NCBI GenBank assembly: GCA_902465495.1 | Contig: CABQND010000011.1 | Span: 1-40,525 of the forward strand | Origin: an uncultured Eubacteriales bacterium | GTDB lineage: Bacteria > Bacillota > Clostridia > Christensenellales > Borkfalkiaceae | DNA length: 40,525 nucleotides | Direction of reading: 5' to 3' | Shown here: positions 8,035 through 13,858 of the stretch, piece by piece | How the letters are laid out: every line of letters starts with the position of its first letter | Position numbering within the stretch: position 1 is the first letter of the stretch | Notes under the pieces: generated by a model | Seen by the model: the letters and a program-made list of their open reading frames with translations, nothing else | Told to the model about the DNA's origin: nothing | Database searches by the model: none | Position numbers and translations under genes: made by a program

Positions 8035-9519
8035 TCAAGCTTTGGTTTCGGTGAGAAGCCAGTATCTGCTCTCGCCCTGTATCACGGTATACGTTTTTTC
8101 TTTCTCTTTATTTTCCATGGAAAAGAGCGTAACGGCAGGTGGCGCGAGCGCGACGTTTTCAAAGACGACCGTATCCGAACGAATATCGATCAACGAATAG
8201 GTTCCCGACGCGTTTTTAACAAGCCACAACCCGTCGTCAACCTCGCGCGGATCGCTTCCCCTTTCCTGCACAACGCCGCCCTTATCCTCCGAACACAGCC
8301 TGATCTCGCCCGCCCCTGCGTTCTTCGTATAGTATGTCGTGCCTTTGCCGTTCGTCCAAACCACCTTTTCGCCTTCACCGAACGCGCGCAAAAATTCTCC
8401 GTCCGGCGTGTATTGACGATTCCCGTACGATACCGTGCCGCTGCCCGTATATGTCATCCCCGAAAAAGACCATATTGTTCCGCGCAGGGACGAGCCTTTA
8501 TAGATCTGCACCCGGTCTCCCGCCGCCAAAAACGCATATCCGTCCTCGAATGCCACTCCTTCTACGCCGGGCATAAGGCTCTGCAAATCGACATATACTT
8601 TGCCGTCTGTGCCGAACGTCTGCAATATATCGTCCTGCCTCGTCAGCAATTTGTCTTCGGTTACGCGCGATCCGCTCACCAATACGTAATCATCTTCCGT
8701 CTTCCAAACGTTATCCACCACAAACCCGAAATCGTCATGGCTTTCGACCTTGCAAGATCCGAGATCGTACGAACGGGTCACCAGCTTCATCTTTTCCGTA
8801 CCGTTATAATAGGTATATTTTTGGCTGTCGTCCGGGACTGCCGCCGAATATTGCACGAACAATTTGCCGCCTATGGCCCAATAAGTGCGCAACGACCCGT
8901 CCCAATCGGGAATAATTTTCCATATCGACGTCGCGCCGCAAAACTTTCCGCTTTCCTTGAACGAGTAGATCATATCTCCCGCCATGGAGTAATATGTATC
9001 TCCGCTGTGAAAATAACTTGCCGTCAGCACCGCGTCCACAGTTCCGACTCCTTTAACGGGGATCCCCTCCGGCGTACTATAATAAATCTCCCTGTCCGTA
9101 TACAGCACACCGTTGGACACCGCGGGCGCCTGCATGCTCGTTCCGCTCGAATACAGCTCTCCCCCGCAATATACATTATATTCATACAGGCCAGCATCGT
9201 TCGGCCCGCTGCTTTTATAGCGCATATCTCCCGATACGGGATACGTCGTTCCCTCGATTATCACCGACTTCCCCGTTTCTACATTATAATATGCCCACGT
9301 GTCGCTTCCGTCTGCCGCCTGAAGCGTCGCCGTTCCCCAGCGGTTGACAAATTGAAGTTCATATCCCGCGGGAATGTCGAGCAGCTCCCGCACCGCAACG
9401 ACGGGATCCTTTTCTTTTGCGTCGTACAGTTTGCCCGCCTTCGCTCCGCAACCCGAAAAGCAGACCGCCGCTCCCAGCAACAGCGCCGCGGCAACGGTAA
9501 AAAACATCTTCTTTTTCAT
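8035..9519 (-). CDS. Surface lipoprotein, paralogue 3 of 3
   Basis: A 494-aa predicted lipoprotein: signal peptide MKKKMFFTVA... with lipobox FSGC (Cys24), then a Lys/Ala-rich linker and a strand-rich ectodomain. It carries the same ordered motifs as the two genes downstream: AYYNVETGKS, AIGGKLFVQY, QTFGTDGKVYVDLQSLMPG and VQIYKGSSLRG. Sequence identity between the three is low outside these motifs, so the duplication is old or the genes evolve fast. The ATG at 9519 follows GGAGGAG. It has its own promoter (9565-9593) and probable terminator, so it is a separate transcription unit from paralogues 1 and 2. Role unknown. Confidence 0.8.
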   Translation of the reverse strand: MKKKMFFTVAAALLLGAAVCFSGCGAKAGKLYDAKEKDPVVAVRELLDIPAGYELQFVNRWGTATLQAADGSDTWAYYNVETGKSVIIEGTTYPVSGDMRYKSSGPNDAGLYEYNVYCGGELYSSGTSMQAPAVSNGVLYTDREIYYSTPEGIPVKGVGTVDAVLTASYFHSGDTYYSMAGDMIYSFKESGKFCGATSIWKIIPDWDGSLRTYWAIGGKLFVQYSAAVPDDSQKYTYYNGTEKMKLVTRSYDLGSCKVESHDDFGFVVDNVWKTEDDYVLVSGSRVTEDKLLTRQDDILQTFGTDGKVYVDLQSLMPGVEGVAFEDGYAFLAAGDRVQIYKGSSLRGTIWSFSGMTYTGSGTVSYGNRQYTPDGEFLRAFGEGEKVVWTNGKGTTYYTKNAGAGEIRLCSEDKGGVVQERGSDPREVDDGLWLVKNASGTYSLIDIRSDTVVFENVALAPPAVTLFSMENKEKEKTYTVIQGESRYWLLTETKA

Positions 9520-9564
9520 TTCTCTCCTCCTTTTTACAGGCTATGCCTGCCCGTTTTCTCTTTC

Positions 9565-9593
9565 AGTATACCATACTATGCCGTGCATTTCAA
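9565..9593 (-). promoter_or_regulatory. Promoter of lipoprotein paralogue 3
   Basis: Minus strand TTGAAA (9588-9593), 17 bp, TATACT (9565-9570) inside TATGGTATACTGAAAG, an extended -10 seen also upstream of 15277 and 34173. A short hairpin CAGGC-ATA-GCCTG (9537-9549) lies between it and the ribosome site. Confidence 0.7.
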
Positions 9594-9631
9594 GATTTTT
9601 CCGAAAATAACGCGGCGTTTCAAAAACGTTC

Positions 9632-9653
9632 GCCCGCGGCAAAAGCCGCGGGC
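9632..9653 (-). terminator. Terminator of pckG
   Basis: A 9-bp stem GCCCGCGGC/GCCGCGGGC with an AAAA (TTTT on the minus strand) loop, followed on the minus strand by GAACGTTTTTG, 25 bp after the pckG stop. Confidence 0.75.
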
Positions 9654-9677
9654 AATGGATAATTTTTATTTCCTCTG

Positions 9678-11453
9678 TTATTTGTTGAGGTTTGCTTTGA
9701 GGGTTGCAAGTTCGTCCGAAAGCTCTTTCGGCAAACGATCGCCAAACTGCTTGTAGAACTCTTCGATGCCGTCCGCCTCTTTCTTCCAGGTCTCTTTGTC
9801 GACGGTCAGGATCTCTTTCAAAGTATCCATCGAAACGTCGGTGCCTTCGAGGTTGATGTCTTCCGGCTTCGGAACGTAGCCGATCGGGGTTTCCACCGCG
9901 TCTACTTTGCCTTCGCAGCGCTTGATGATCCATTCGAGCACGCGCATGTTGTCACCGAAGCCCGGCCACAGGAAGTGCCCCTCGTCATCCAGACGGAACC
10001 AGTTGACGTTGAAGATCTTAGGCTGATGCGCAACTTTCTTGCCCATATCGATCCAGTGCCGGAAGTAATCGCCCATGTGGTAACCGCAGAACGGACGCAT
10101 CGCCATCGGGTCACGGCGCACAACGCCGACCGCACCCGTAGCCGCTGCCGTCGTTTCGCTCGCCATGATGGAACCTACGAACACGCCGTTGTCCCAGCTC
10201 TTGCTCTGGTACACCAGCGGAGCGGTCTTTGCCCTTCTGCCGCCGAATACGATCGCAGACAGAGGAACGCCCTTCGGGTTGTCGAATTCCTTGCTGATGC
10301 AAGGGCAGTTCTTCGCGGGAGCCGTGAAACGGCTGTTTGGATGCGCGCCCTTTACGCCGGCAGCTTTCGCCGCATCGTCCCAAGGGTTGCCCTTCCAGTC
10401 GATCGCGTTCTTCGGAGGGTTCTTGTCCAGACCTTCCCACCAAACCGTGTTATTGTCGAGGTTGTGCACGACGTTCGTGAAGATCGTGCCTTTCTGCGTG
10501 GTGTGCAGCGCGTTCGGGTTGGATTTCTCGTTCGTGCCGGGAGCAACGCCGAAGAACCCGTTTTCAGGGTTCATCGCCCAAAGCCTGCCGTCCGCACCTA
10601 CGCGGATCCATGCGATGTCATCGCCGACGCACCATACTTTATAGCCCTTCTCGCGATAGGATGCGGGAGGGATCAGCATGGCAAGGTTGGTCTTGCCGCA
10701 TGCCGACGGGAATGCCGCCGCAATATATTTCACTTCGCCGTCCGGTTTTTCAAAACCGAGAATGAGCATGTGCTCCGCCATCCAGCCCTCGTTCTTGCCG
10801 AGGTAGGACGCGATACGAAGAGCAAAGCACTTTTTGCCGAGAAGCACGTTTCCGCCGTAGCCGCTGTTGCACGACCAGATCGTGTTGTCCTCGGGGAAAT
10901 GCAGAATGTAACGCTTGCTCTCGTCCAGCTCGCACTTGGAGTGCAGCCCCTTTACGAAATCGCCGTCTTTGCCCAGCGCTTCCAGAACGTCGGTGCCGAC
11001 GCGCGTCATGATCTCCATGTTCAGTACAACATAAATGCTGTCCGTCAGCTCGATACCGATCTTGGAGAACTCGGAACCGACAATGCCCATGCTGTACGGA
11101 ATAACGTACATCGTTCTGCCCTTCATCGAGCCTTTGAAAATATCCCCTGCCATTTTATACGCTTCTTTCGGATCCATCCAGTTGTTGATGGGGCCCGCGT
11201 CGTTCTTGTCACGGCAGCAGATGAAGGTACGATCCTCCACGCGGGCAACGTCGTTGACCGCAGTGCGATGCAGATAGCACTCGGGAAGAAGATCTTCGTT
11301 CAGCTTGATCATCTCGCCCGTAGCGCAAGCCTGCGCGCGCAGGGCGTCACGCTGCTCTTTGCTGCCGTCGATCCAGACGATCTTGTCCGGCTGGCACAGG
11401 GCCGCGCTTTCGTCGATGAACTTCAACACTTTTTTGTTTTCGGTCATACTCAT
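9678..11453 (-). CDS. pckG: Phosphoenolpyruvate carboxykinase (GTP)
   Basis: A 591-aa enzyme, close to the roughly 600 aa of GTP-dependent PEPCKs. It interconverts oxaloacetate + GTP with phosphoenolpyruvate + CO2 + GDP. The P-loop FPSACGKTN (248-256) with its mobile cysteine is diagnostic of the GTP family. Also present are the substrate-site segment CNSGYGGNVLLGKKC (195-209), GGRRAKTAPLV, and the C-terminal guanine-site region with RPFCGYHMGDYF and GHFLWPGFGDNMR. Start: ATG at 11453 lies 9 nt from AAGGAGA; the open frame extends 76 codons further upstream through the promoter and a Lys/Arg-rich non-coding stretch, which I reject. It is monocistronic, with a promoter at 11517-11545 and a terminator at 9632-9653. 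In anaerobes it may run in the CO2-fixing direction. Confidence 0.97.
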   Translation of the reverse strand: MSMTENKKVLKFIDESAALCQPDKIVWIDGSKEQRDALRAQACATGEMIKLNEDLLPECYLHRTAVNDVARVEDRTFICCRDKNDAGPINNWMDPKEAYKMAGDIFKGSMKGRTMYVIPYSMGIVGSEFSKIGIELTDSIYVVLNMEIMTRVGTDVLEALGKDGDFVKGLHSKCELDESKRYILHFPEDNTIWSCNSGYGGNVLLGKKCFALRIASYLGKNEGWMAEHMLILGFEKPDGEVKYIAAAFPSACGKTNLAMLIPPASYREKGYKVWCVGDDIAWIRVGADGRLWAMNPENGFFGVAPGTNEKSNPNALHTTQKGTIFTNVVHNLDNNTVWWEGLDKNPPKNAIDWKGNPWDDAAKAAGVKGAHPNSRFTAPAKNCPCISKEFDNPKGVPLSAIVFGGRRAKTAPLVYQSKSWDNGVFVGSIMASETTAAATGAVGVVRRDPMAMRPFCGYHMGDYFRHWIDMGKKVAHQPKIFNVNWFRLDDEGHFLWPGFGDNMRVLEWIIKRCEGKVDAVETPIGYVPKPEDINLEGTDVSMDTLKEILTVDKETWKKEADGIEEFYKQFGDRLPKELSDELATLKANLNK

Positions 11454-11516
11454 GTATTTCGGTCTCCTTTTGGAAGAATTTAACGTTTTTTGGGCTTCTT
11501 TTCCACCCATACAAAC

Positions 11517-11545
11517 ATTATACCCCAATCTTTTGAAAAAGTAAA
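11517..11545 (-). promoter_or_regulatory. Sigma-A promoter of pckG
   Basis: Minus strand TTTACT (11540-11545), 17 bp, TATAAT (11517-11522) preceded by TTGGGG, giving a leader of about 55 nt. Confidence 0.7.
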
Positions 11546-11643
11546 CTTTTTTTCGCCGCTTTTTTCGCGCCTTTTTCGCAGCACCTTTTCCACCCGCACA
11601 TTCGTTTTTTACAAAATCTGCCACCTTTCGCCAAAACTGTATA

Positions 11644-11671
11644 TTTTCACGCGCGCGCGAATAAGTATAAT
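11644..11671 (+). promoter_or_regulatory. Promoter of the 333-aa unknown protein
   Basis: TATAAT at 11666-11671 with a poor -35 (TTTTCA at 11644-11649, 16-bp spacer). Transcription should start near 11678, a few bases before the hairpin at 11684-11713. Confidence 0.55.
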
Positions 11672-11683
11672 GAAAAGACAAAT

Positions 11684-11713
11684 GCGGGCGGCGCGCTCCC
11701 GCGCGCCGCCCGC
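11684..11713 (+). promoter_or_regulatory. 5'-terminal GC-rich hairpin in the leader
   Basis: A perfect 13-bp stem GCGGGCGGCGCGC with a TCCC loop. It begins about 6 nt after the predicted transcription start and ends 18 nt before the GGAGG ribosome site. There is no T-run after it, so it is not a normal terminator. It may stabilise the mRNA 5' end. Confidence 0.6.
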
Positions 11714-11744
11714 CCGCTTGTTGCGGAAAACGGAGGTCGTTCCG

Positions 11745-12746
11745 ATGTATTACGTCAAAAAACTTTGCATTTTAAAACAGCTCGCTTCGGGCTTTGCCGC
11801 GGACGGCAAAAAGGCGTCCGCTCTGCTCACCGCCGAAAAATTTTCGGGCAGGCTCACCCTTTCGCTCGCCATGATCGGTTTTGCCCCCCTCTCCGCAGGA
11901 CGCTATCGCTGTCTTTTGTGCGACGAAAAAGGTCAGACAGAAGTATTTGATTTGCCTTCCCCCGCCGGCGGCGTCGCAAAACTGACAAGCCCGCTTTCTA
12001 TTGAAGAAGGGTTTTGCTGTGCGATCTGCTTCGTACAAGGCACGGTCACACCCGTCGCCTTCGGCAAATGCGGCGACAAAACCTACGACCTGAAAAAATT
12101 GTGTTCTGTTTTGGATGAAACGGTACCCGCAAAACAGTCCCCCGCGCCCGAACTCGCACCCGAAACAAAAAACTCCGCACAAAAAAGTGCAGATCCGCAG
12201 AGCGCCGCAAAATCACCCGACCCGCCCTGCCAATACGACGACGAACTCGTCGCCACCGAAAATTATTACGAATTCGATCAAGGAGGAACAGACGATGAAC
12301 ACTGCCAAGGAACGCAAGAAACGCGAAGCGAGAACGTATCTGGAAAAGATGAAGATGCTCAAAGCCTATTCCGATTCACAGGCGGCGAAAACCGCGCAGC
12401 GAATGCGGGAGCTTGCTATTACGAAAAAGTAAAAAACGAAATCGAATCGCTTTTGGAAAAACACCCCACCGAGGACGCGCTCGAAAAAAGCATTCCCCTC
12501 TCGCGCTGGGCGCGCATTGAATTTTCGAAGGGCAAATATTATACGGTGGGCGTCATCCGCGACGAAAAAGGGCCCCGCTACATATGTTATGGCGTTCCTG
12601 CCGCCTCGCGCGGCGAACCGCCTGCCGCTCTCAAAGGCTATTGCTCCTTTTTGCCCGCCTCCGCCTTCGATGCGGACGGCAAAGGCTACTGGATGATGTT
12701 TCAGGACGCCGAAACGGGGCAATGCGTTAAGATCGCACAGGTGTGA
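11745..12746 (+). CDS. Two-domain protein of unknown function
   Basis: A 333-aa protein, probably cytoplasmic. An N-terminal domain of about 130 aa (YYVKKLCILKQLASGF, then APLSAGRYRCLLCDEKG and FCCAICFVQG) is joined by a long Pro/Ala/Asp/Glu linker (about 135-225) to a C-terminal domain of about 105 aa. That domain carries YYEKVKNEIESLL, SRWARIEFSKGKYYTVGVIRDE, YICYGVPA and GKGYWMMFQDAETG. I have the impression that this C-terminal YICYGVP...GYWMMFQDA pattern recurs in uncharacterised clostridial proteins, but I cannot name a family. Start: ATG at 11745 has GGAGG 8 nt upstream. The linker contains a second, out-of-frame ORF with its own ribosome site (12295-12432). The gene is divergent from pckG. 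Confidence 0.8.
   Translation: MYYVKKLCILKQLASGFAADGKKASALLTAEKFSGRLTLSLAMIGFAPLSAGRYRCLLCDEKGQTEVFDLPSPAGGVAKLTSPLSIEEGFCCAICFVQGTVTPVAFGKCGDKTYDLKKLCSVLDETVPAKQSPAPELAPETKNSAQKSADPQSAAKSPDPPCQYDDELVATENYYEFDQGGTDDEHCQGTQETRSENVSGKDEDAQSLFRFTGGENRAANAGACYYEKVKNEIESLLEKHPTEDALEKSIPLSRWARIEFSKGKYYTVGVIRDEKGPRYICYGVPAASRGEPPAALKGYCSFLPASAFDADGKGYWMMFQDAETGQCVKIAQV
12295..12432 (+). CDS. Candidate nested 45-aa basic protein in an alternative frame
   Basis: An ATG at 12295 is preceded by AGGAGG (12281-12286) at the ideal 8-nt spacing, inside the linker-coding part of the 333-aa gene but in the +1 frame relative to it. The ORF runs 45 codons to a TAA. The product starts MNTAKERKKREARTYLEKMK and is Lys/Arg/Ala-rich, strongly helix-like and without Gly or Pro. 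The host frame here encodes a low-complexity, Asp/Glu/Gly-rich linker that could tolerate overprinting. A chance AGGAGG is possible because the host frame reads it as Gln-Gly-Gly or similar. Treat it as a candidate; no function is proposed. Confidence 0.4.
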   Translation: MNTAKERKKREARTYLEKMKMLKAYSDSQAAKTAQRMRELAITKK

Positions 12747-12777
12747 CCGCAAATCATACCGAATTTTTGCCAACCCC

Positions 12778-12806
12778 TTGCAAAATTGCCGATCCTCTGC
12801 TACAAT
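12778..12806 (+). promoter_or_regulatory. Promoter of the leaderless HTH gene
   Basis: TTGCAA (12778-12783), 17 bp, TACAAT (12801-12806). The predicted start of transcription, 6-7 nt downstream, coincides with the ATG at 12813. Confidence 0.7.
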
Positions 12807-12812
12807 AAAGAC

Positions 12813-13013
12813 ATGGAATTTTCGGAAATTTTAACGGAGTATTTACAGATCGAAGGTCTGACGCAGACGCAGTTTGCGCAAAAGATCGGGGCGAAACAGA
12901 GCCAAGTCAGCGAATGGCTTGCAGGCAAAGGGAAACCCGGCTACGAATGGATGAAACGTATTTTACAAAATACCGACCGACCCGCAGAGTTTTGGTTCGG
13001 GATCGACGGATAA
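12813..13013 (+). CDS. Small XRE-family HTH regulator
   Basis: A 66-aa protein made almost only of a Cro/C1-type helix-turn-helix: LTQTQFAQKIGAKQSQVSEWLAGKGKP at about residues 14-40, then a helix and the ending RPAEFWFGIDG. There is no effector domain or signal peptide. The ATG at 12813 has no ribosome site; it falls at the predicted transcription start, so the mRNA should be leaderless. An upstream in-frame ATG at 12786 lies inside the promoter and is rejected. It has its own terminator (13019-13056). It probably binds DNA as a dimer; its targets are unknown. Confidence 0.8.
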   Translation: MEFSEILTEYLQIEGLTQTQFAQKIGAKQSQVSEWLAGKGKPGYEWMKRILQNTDRPAEFWFGIDG

Positions 13014-13018
13014 TGCCA

Positions 13019-13056
13019 CCGCCCGCGGCGCGCTCTTGCGCCGCGGGCGGCTTTTT
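13019..13056 (+). terminator. Rho-independent terminator
   Basis: A perfect 13-bp stem CCGCCCGCGGCGC (13019-13031 with 13038-13050) followed by CTTTTT, 6 bp after the stop of the small HTH gene. Confidence 0.9.
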
Positions 13057-13103
13057 CGACAGGGATTGCTTTTGACGCGTATATTTTATAACACATTTGT
13101 GTT

Positions 13104-13119
13104 CATATGTCAACATATG
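13104..13119. promoter_or_regulatory. Tandem CATATG palindromes, possible operator
   Basis: CATATGTCAACATATG consists of two 6-bp palindromes 4 bp apart (10-bp centre spacing), ending 8 bp upstream of the -35 of the second HTH gene. It is a natural candidate for an autoregulatory or neighbouring-HTH site. Confidence 0.4.
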
Positions 13120-13127
13120 TATTCACT

Positions 13128-13156
13128 TTGGCAATAAAATTACAGTATAGTATAGA
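13128..13156 (+). promoter_or_regulatory. Promoter of the second HTH gene
   Basis: TTGGCA (13128-13133), 17 bp, TATAGA (13151-13156), about 28 bp upstream of the ATG at 13185. Confidence 0.6.
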
Positions 13157-13184
13157 TGTAAAAACTATCGAAACAGGTGATGTT

Positions 13185-13442
13185 ATGCAGGAAGAATACT
13201 TGAAAGCAACGATCGTCGGGAAAGTCCTGGCAGAGTTTCGCAAGAAAAAGGGCATTTCGCAGGAAGTGCTCAGCGGACTGGCTGACATCGGGCGCACGCA
13301 TTTAAGCGCGATCGAACGGGGCGAACGCAAACCGACGATGGAAACATTCTATCGGCTTTGCCTTGCCATGGACACGAAAATGTCTGACGTTACGGCGGAA
13401 ATCAAACGCCGCTTGGAAGAACGCGAAAACGTTGATTTGTAA
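13185..13442 (+). CDS. XRE-family HTH transcriptional regulator
   Basis: An 85-aa Cro/C1-type DNA-binding protein. The five-helix domain covers about residues 12-70: VLAEFRKKKGISQEVLSGLA, then GRTHLSAIERGERKPTMETF as turn and recognition helix, followed by a basic helical tail (EIKRRLEEREN). The ATG at 13185 follows AGGTGAT, which matches the 16S rRNA 3' end over 7 nt. The frame continues 26 codons upstream through the promoter, which I reject. Two HTH genes in tandem, each with its own promoter, suggest a small regulatory pair; no toxin partner or phage gene is next to them. Confidence 0.85.
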   Translation: MQEEYLKATIVGKVLAEFRKKKGISQEVLSGLADIGRTHLSAIERGERKPTMETFYRLCLAMDTKMSDVTAEIKRRLEERENVDL

Positions 13443-13482
13443 CAATATTTTTGACCAAGCACTTTGTATAGAATGCAGCAAT

Positions 13483-13518
13483 AAAAGCCCGTCCGGAAAA
13501 ATCCGGACGGGCTTTTTT
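13483..13518. terminator. Bidirectional terminator between convergent genes
   Basis: A 14-bp stem AAAAGCCCGTCCGG/CCGGACGGGCTTTT (13483-13496 with 13503-13516) with T-runs on both strands. It serves the HTH gene (plus) and the membrane protein gene ending at 13531 (minus). Confidence 0.9.
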
Positions 13519-13530
13519 AGGCACGTCTGC

Positions 13531-13842
13531 TTATTTTCTTTTGCGCGGCGCCGTTTGTTGCGGAGCAGGCCCTTCGCGACGGGCTGCATGACGATACTTG
13601 GCTCGCAATACGCAGAGCACTGTAATACAGACCCCCGCGAACACTGCCGCGATCCCCAAAAATATCCCGCCATACAGCGGCGTTTTCGGGAAGCTCACAA
13701 ACAAATACACCGCAAACGCGAGAAAGAGCACTTCGATGACCGCAAAAGGCACAGCGGCGCTCGCGATCATGTTTTTATACTCAACGGCTGTGAGCGGCGC
13801 CTTTTGCGCAGCCGCCCCGCTTTTTTGCTGCTCTTTTTTCAC
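13531..13842 (-). CDS. Small two-TM membrane protein
   Basis: A 103-aa protein starting at GTG (13842), chosen because AGGAGGAGAT lies just upstream; the frame continues upstream into the DUF2156-GNAT gene without a better site. A short Lys/Gln/Ala-rich N-terminus is followed by two hydrophobic segments (about 24-50 and 57-80), then a basic Pro/Gln-rich C-tail ending RKRK. The basic tail should lie in the cytoplasm, giving an N-in/C-in hairpin. It starts 17 bp after the stop of the DUF2156-GNAT gene and is probably co-transcribed with it. No family is recognised. Confidence 0.7.
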   Translation of the reverse strand: MKKEQQKSGAAAQKAPLTAVEYKNMIASAAVPFAVIEVLFLAFAVYLFVSFPKTPLYGGIFLGIAAVFAGVCITVLCVLRAKYRHAARREGPAPQQTAPRKRK

Positions 13843-13858
13843 GGTTATCTCCTCCTCT

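Noticed and set aside
7846..9756. A 636-codon plus-strand open frame
   Set aside because: It is antisense to the well-supported lipoprotein gene at 8035-9519 with its signal peptide and AGGAGG site. The translation is Arg/His/Ile-rich and featureless, as expected for a shadow frame in GC-biased DNA.
9975..11483. A 502-codon plus-strand open frame
   Set aside because: It is the complement of pckG, whose catalytic motifs are unambiguous. The antisense product is Arg/His/Val-rich without domains.
11490..11744. 85 extra in-frame codons upstream of the 333-aa protein
   Set aside because: They cover the promoter and leader hairpin. The ATG at 11745 has GGAGG at the right distance, and the upstream residues look like translated non-coding DNA.
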